Source of the DNA: Sternotherus odoratus
Lineage: Eukaryota; Chordata; Testudines; Kinosternidae
Assembly (NCBI GenBank): GCA_032164245.1
Contig: JAVMKO010000003.1
Location: 94,921,890 to 94,985,889 of the forward strand
Direction: 5' to 3'
Length of the DNA: 64,000 bases
The notes under the pieces: model-generated
Told to the model about the DNA's origin: nothing
Database searches by the model: none
Seen by the model: the letters and a program-made list of their open reading frames with translations, nothing else
Shown: one piece after another, positions 59,546-64,000 of the stretch
How positions within the stretch are numbered: the first letter of the stretch is position 1
How the letters are laid out: each line of letters starts with the position of its first letter
Made by a program: the position numbers and the translations under genes

Positions 59546-59691
59546 TTACTGGTAGGGTGACCAGACAGCAAATGTGAAAAATCAGGCCGGGGGGTGGGTG
59601 GAGGCTGTAATAGGAGCCTATATAAGAAAAAGACCCAAATATCGGGACTGTCCATATAAAATCAAGATATCTGGTCACCCTAGTTACTGGT
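59546..59691. mobile_element. hAT-type miniature element (AGGGTGACC family), copy 2
   Basis: A perfect 8-bp duplication TTACTGGT (59546-59553 and 59684-59691) encloses 59554-59683. Ends AGGGTGACCAG and CTGGTCACCCTAG and the inner GCAAATGTGAAAAATC match the copy at 42996-43112. A GGGGGGTGGGTGG stretch is extra here. Non-coding. Confidence 0.9.
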
Positions 59692-59979
59692 GTACTCAGT
59701 TAGTGGGATTCAGGAAATCTGGCGTCACACCACCTAACTTGTAGATATCTGGGAAAATCACTGCAATACACACAGCCTGCACCTACGCAGTATCATCACC
59801 TACACTTCCATACAAAGACTGGGAAGAGACAGGCCCCTTAGCCTGTGATTCCCAAAAGCCAGAATGCTAGCTGAGTAGGGAGCCACCTAAGCTAGCCATA
59901 GGAAGAGGCAAGTTGAAGGATGTGTCTGTCTCTGGTGAGAGAGACTCACTCTCTTCTCTCTCTCCCCATCACCCGCTCT

Positions 59980-60045
59980 TTCTTGGTAGTTAGAGCACTC
60001 ACGTCTCATGCAGGAGACCCAGGATCCAGTCCCTCTGCTTCAATG
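59980..60045 (+). repeat. tRNA-like SINE head fragment
   Basis: TGGTAGTTAGAGCACTC (59984-60000) resembles a pol III A box, and GGATCCAGTCC (60022-60032) resembles a B box, at tRNA-like spacing. No cloverleaf acceptor stem closes. It most likely comes from a degraded tRNA-derived SINE. Confidence 0.45.
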
Positions 60046-60980
60046 ACTGATTATTTATCCACAGTGGAACAACTTCAACAGGAGATTTAAGGTAATCTCA
60101 CATCCCTTCTCCCCCACCGACTGTTGTGTGTGAACTCACCTTACAGGCCCTATCAAATAAGTGGCCTCTGAACAGGCCTACAAGATCAGGCCCGTCTGTT
60201 AGGGACTTATTATGAAATATAAATATATACACACAACATACTTCAGTTTGTACACCACCTGCCCCAACAGAATCCAATTCTCATTGAAACTTTAAATCAC
60301 TTCCACCATACACATATTAAATACGTGAAGATTTTCTTCACAGAGAAGATCAAACTAGCAATGCAAGGATCTCTAGGCAAATTTAGGACATAGCCAAAGA
60401 AATTACTGTTTTGAAAAAAAAGCCATAAAGTATAAGCAAACTGCACTTGACCACCAATAGTAATCTAAATGCATCACAGGTGATACAGCAATAAAACAGC
60501 AACTTCCATCACTCTGTGGCAGTACCCCGCTTGGTTAGAGAGCGGAGCTATTGTACCTAAATATTCTAGCTATGCTGACATATGATGTTGCCATTTCAGA
60601 AGAAGGGGGGAAGAAAAGAGCTATTTCTGACTCACTGTCTACTGCTGCTTCTGCTGTGTTGTGTGATAGGGCAAGAGGCACAGCTTGCATATTCACCTGC
60701 CATGATGAATTACATCAATTTCAGTCCCCCAAGATGGAACTACTGGCGCAGAGAGTTACTAAATACTACCAGTTGCTTTATCACACTACAGACATAAGAC
60801 AAAAAAAGCACACACTACAACTGAAACCTAATCTATTCCGTCACTATCCTGGGATATGTGGGACACAAATTGAAGAGGGAGAGCGATTTTCATTCCACAG
60901 AACACTATATACCCCCTTCTTCGTGCCTGTTTCTCTAATTAGATGTATTGTAGCTGTTCAAATTACATGAAGATTTAAAC
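60046..60980. other. No gene seen
   Basis: A 139-codon frame (60551-60970) and an overlapping 71-codon one lack recognisable domains and splice context. They are treated as chance. Confidence 0.45.
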
Positions 60981-60984
60981 ATAG

Positions 60985-61095
60985 ACATTGCCACACTGGA
61001 CCAGGTCAGTTATCATTGAGTCCAGTATCCTGTCCCCGGCAATGGGCAGGTGTAAGAGACCCTGCGGTTGTCTACCATCATGGGAAGTGTTTTCT
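60985..61095 (-). mobile_element. CR1-type LINE 3' end fragment, degenerate
   Basis: The plus-strand text CATTGCCACACTGGACCAGG, GTCCAGTATCCTGTCC and GGCAATGGGCAGGTG is the reversed, diverged counterpart of the CR1 3' end at 54770-54880 (GACAGGATGCTGGGCTAGAT, TCTGACCCAGTATGGCCGTT). It ends against the target site of the neighbouring hAT-type element. Confidence 0.65.
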
Positions 61096-61100
61096 TATTC

Positions 61101-61890
61101 TTATTCTTAGGCTGACCATATTTCCTTGTGACAAAAACGGGACACTGGGATGGCAAAAATGGGACGGGGTTATAATTCCCTTCAGAACCCAAATATAACC
61201 CTACAACGCCCCCCCCCCATATCCATAAAGTCACCAATACCCAACCCTCACATAACCACCTCAGGCCCCCCAACACCATCCCACTACCAACCCCCCAGCC
61301 CCTTACACCCCCACAGCCTTCCCTACACAACCTCTCCCCATAGCCCCCCACTAGCAACCAATACACCCCCACAGCCCCCCCAACACCCTCAAAACACAGC
61401 CCCACCCCCCACAGCCTTCTACCTCCCCCATGACCCCCCCAGCTCATCCCACCCCTGCAGGCCCTGCCACTGCGCCCCCCTCCTCAGCCACCACCTGCGC
61501 TGGGCTCAGCGTTTCCTCCACTGGGGGGGGGGGGAGCGAGGTACCAGGCAGCCCCTGCCCGGCCAGCAGCTCCACTCTGCCATTGCGCCGGGCTCTGCTG
61601 TAACCAGCTCGTGCAACACATGGGGGTGGTCCAGCCAATCGCGCCGCGCGGGCTCTGCAGCAGCGGAGGGGAGGGGGGAGCAGGCCGGGGAGGGGAAGGG
61701 ACTGAAGGGCTGCGGGAGGAGGTGGGACCCGGCCGTGGTTTCCTAAAATAAGCCGCGTCCCTTTTTTTTTTTTTTACGAAAAACGGGACAAATTTGATAT
61801 TTTTATTAAAAAGACGGGATGGTCAGAAAATATGTAAAAAACGGGACTGTCCCGTTCAAAACGGGACGTATGGTCAGCCTACTTATTCTT
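61101..61890. mobile_element. hAT-type element with long GC-rich interior
   Basis: TTATTCTT at 61101-61108 and 61883-61890 is the 8-bp duplication. The ends are AGGCTGACCATA and TATGGTCAGCCTA. Just inside, AAACGGGAC-type words occur in both directions (61133-61166 and 61780-61867). The centre is C-rich on the left (61200-61480) and G-rich on the right (61650-61735), with no stops in some frames. The 774-bp element has no transposase. Its ends resemble the AGGGTGACC family by sequence and by the same duplication length. Confidence 0.85.
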
Positions 61891-62280
61891 CAATTTCTTC
61901 TCAACTTTTCACATTATCGTCCAGCCTCCTCTCCTCGTGCCTGCACTGGGGACTGGGCTTTCAAATGAAGGTTTTTCTTGGCTGGCCCTATTTTCTCTTC
62001 TGTTCACACTTATGGATGAGTCTTGGGGTATGGTTAGACTATAGATTATAGCACGTTTATTTGTAGCGCTTCCCAATGTAGCGCAATAGGTATCGCGCTA
62101 GAGCCTGTGCAGATTGAAACCTTGTAGCGCTAAAGAATGGATACATTTGTAGCACTTCTGGCGGCAGTCACAGTAGCGGGATAGGGCAGGTATCCCAGCA
62201 TTCAGCTGGGTGCAACGTGCTTTGCAAAGTGGGGGGGCGAGGGGGAACTGGGAAGGTGTTCACAGGGAGATGAGATCTGG

Positions 62281-62314
62281 CTGTCAGTGAGTTTTCGTTA
62301 GCGAAAACTGACAG
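62281..62314. repeat. Hairpin inside the 62-kb Harbinger-like element
   Basis: CTGTCA (62281-62286) pairs with TGACAG (62309-62314), and GTTTTCG (62291-62297) with CGAAAAC (62302-62308), around a TTAG loop with a four-base bulge on the left side. Confidence 0.8.
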
Positions 62315-62460
62315 GCTGTCTATTTCAGACACACAGCTCCGTCCGCAAGCATTTTCACTGGTTATTTGCTGTGTGAGTTGTTAGAGAGAAACTGCAAAGC
62401 TACTTCTGCTTTTATAAAACAACACCTCACGTCATTTGCCTTGCATGGCAAGTTGATTGT

Positions 62461-62516
62461 CTTTAATGGCTTGCTGATGGCCTTAAATGGCTTGCTGATG
62501 GCTTTACATGGCTCGG
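62461..62516. repeat. 21-base tandem repeat, about 2.5 units
   Basis: CTTTAATGGCTTGCTGATGG is followed by CTTAAATGGCTTGCTGATGG (separated by one C) and a partial TTTACATGGCTCGG. It lies inside the Harbinger-like element. Confidence 0.85.
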
Positions 62517-62732
62517 AGGCATGCAAGAGATCCCATGGGTGTCCACATTCCCACCCTTGCGCTATAGTGCTAGCGCAAAAAGGCTTATCACTCTCAGAAA
62601 GGAGGTTTAATACTTGCGCTTTAAACAGTGAGTTATTTCGCAAAATCTCCCTTTGAAGTGTGTACGCTAGGAAAATTATTGCGCTACTGGAGGGTTTTTG
62701 CGCCGCAAAGCGCCAGTCTAACCATGCCCTTG

Positions 62733-64000
62733 GAAGGAGCAGCAGCTGAGAGAGACCAGATTGGGCAGCGTATACAGAGCACAGCTGACTGCTCCTCATT
62801 TTAACTGTAAACCAGGAGAACCTCCACTGGTTTCTATCCATAATCTGCTCTCTATTGTCAATTCAATAGATTAGTTTTTCATTTTTTATTTGGGACAAAA
62901 TTGCTCCTTCTGATCTTTGTGGATTTTTATACATATCATAGTACATACCTAGAAGAGATTTACTTGTAACACAATTGAGTGAACCCATGTACTGACTATC
63001 AGTTTCCTGTACATTTTAGGCAGAGTCCTTGTGGACATTCATGAAATAAAAACAGCAGTCATGTATTGGATGGACCATACATTGTTAGTGAATTAAGGCT
63101 CTAGGGATTGTTTAAATATTGCAGTAATCATCTTGTCAGGCAAACTCCCAAATTCTACTCAGATTAAGCTGACATTCATCATGAATGGCACAATAGAAGG
63201 TTATTGAATTTGGATCACACTGGATTGGAAAACTGGCAGCAAGAGTACAGAATTGTCCCAAGTTGGAAACATTCAGCAGAGAAGTAGCCAGACAAGAAAA
63301 ACCTACAGAACACAAGTGTGTAACTGCATACAGTACACACACACAAAAAAGCCTGTATGCACATATTATAATGTAAAGAAAATGTGTGTACAAATAAAAA
63401 AATCTACACACACACAAAGGAGGGGATTTCCAGACACATTCAGCATTGCTTTAACCCTGATTCTGTTAAAATCGGGCGGGGGGCTATGATATTGACTTCA
63501 ATGGGGGAAGAGTTAAATCAGCTCAAGAGTGCTTTTGAAAATCTAACACATGTATGTGTGTATACACACACTCTTAAAAGTGCTCTAGGTTGTATTTTTT
63601 ATAACACAAACATGCTCTTAGGATGGCATGTTTTTTTTAATCATCATGCATTTAAGTAGTGCAAGAAATGTACCCTCTCGCCTGGTGACTTCACTCAGTC
63701 TCCTCTACACCTTACCTAACTGTTCATAAACCAAGTATACTGTGCTAGTATACTTCCTGTACATTCAAAAACACAGATCTGATAACAGTCAGATGTACAT
63801 CAATACTCTTCAACCCCAGGAAATAAAACATATTCATTTCTCTGGGTCACTGTCCTTTTACTGAATAAGTTATCGAACTTATTAAACTTGTCAAATAGTT
63901 TACCTGACTGATCATGCAGCCATTGAATGGACTTTTTACATGTACAACTGAAAAATGTATCACTGATCACTAGAGAGCCATGTCTGGCTTCCCCCTTTTG
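62733..64000. other. No gene or classified repeat seen
   Basis: AT-rich sequence with short AC-rich bits near 63330-63420 and 63555-63570. Nothing recognisable as gene or transposon reaches the window end. Confidence 0.5.

Larger units (their letters stand above)
62023..62732. mobile_element. Harbinger-like non-autonomous element, TTG target
   Basis: TTG at 62023-62025 and 62730-62732 flank 62026-62729, with ends GGGTATGGTTAGACT and AGTCTAACCATGCCC. The 3-bp duplication and GGG ends fit PIF/Harbinger, although TTG is not the usual TTA/TAA. The interior contains many TAGCGC/GCGCTA words, a stem-loop at 62281-62314 and a 21-base tandem repeat (62461-62502). No transposase is present. Confidence 0.8.

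Noticed and set aside
60551..60970. A 139-codon frame as a possible host exon
   Set aside because: No domain motif or convincing splice borders were found, and an overlapping frame of similar quality exists.
61150..61746. A 198-codon proline-rich frame
   Set aside because: It lies wholly inside the hAT-type element, in its C-rich part; composition alone explains it.

Overview
The window reads as non-coding nuclear DNA from a hidden-necked (cryptodiran) turtle. The best marker is a complete tRNA-derived SINE of the tortoise Cry I type on the minus strand at 24634-24820. It is supported by CR1 LINE tails in both orientations, PIF/Harbinger and hAT miniature elements of reptilian type, and an old 5S/Deu-type SINE. 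I found no exon of a host gene, no working structural RNA gene and nothing prokaryotic. The species cannot be named from this sequence.

Layout. 1-3219 is single-copy-like, with small local repeats. 3220-4420 is an old unclassified interspersed repeat. 4450-9690 is the richest block: a Penelope-like (PLE-type) insertion with a perfect 12-bp target duplication (4450-4461 and 9679-9690) is split by two PIF/Harbinger elements standing head to tail. The first (4489-8393) still carries a nearly open DDE nuclease gene (plus) and a decayed two-exon Myb/SANT gene (minus). The second (8397-9285) is a deletion derivative containing a GC-rich minisatellite. The two share one TTA target triplet. 9691-24633 is mostly plain sequence with a CR1 tail, a hAT-type element (19784-20192) and a third Harbinger copy (22789-23339). 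25663-26090 holds two snapback insertions, the first with hammerhead-ribozyme-like cores. 29395-29830 is a dead RTE-type LINE. 30031-30556 is a PLE-type copy with an expanded microsatellite. 30905-31225 is a 5S/Deu SINE. 37885-38008 is a 5S rRNA pseudogene.

From 42996 to 49243 the DNA is again dense in DNA transposons: a hAT miniature element, a hairpin-rich Harbinger MITE, an old Harbinger with a shattered transposase that itself contains a hAT element with a perfect 8-bp target duplication, and a Harbinger MITE that contains a snapback insertion. 49652-51060 is a 1.4-kb unit with long inverted arms that I cannot assign. 51275-52050 is a minus-strand CR1 tail. 53040-54889 is a 5'-truncated but open CR1 reverse-transcriptase unit, the best-preserved coding sequence in the window. 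The last 9 kb holds a CR1 tail, an (AC)n tract, two hAT-type elements and a 704-bp Harbinger-like element.

The only protein-coding content is transposon-derived: nuclease plus Myb/SANT partner (Harbinger), reverse transcriptase (CR1) and fragments of an older nuclease and an RTE LINE. The two Harbinger proteins normally act together, the Myb-like protein recruiting the nuclease. Here the Myb gene is broken and the nuclease start is frameshifted, so this copy is probably no longer autonomous. Family names rest on remembered motifs and on end/target-site structure read by eye; no database search was possible.
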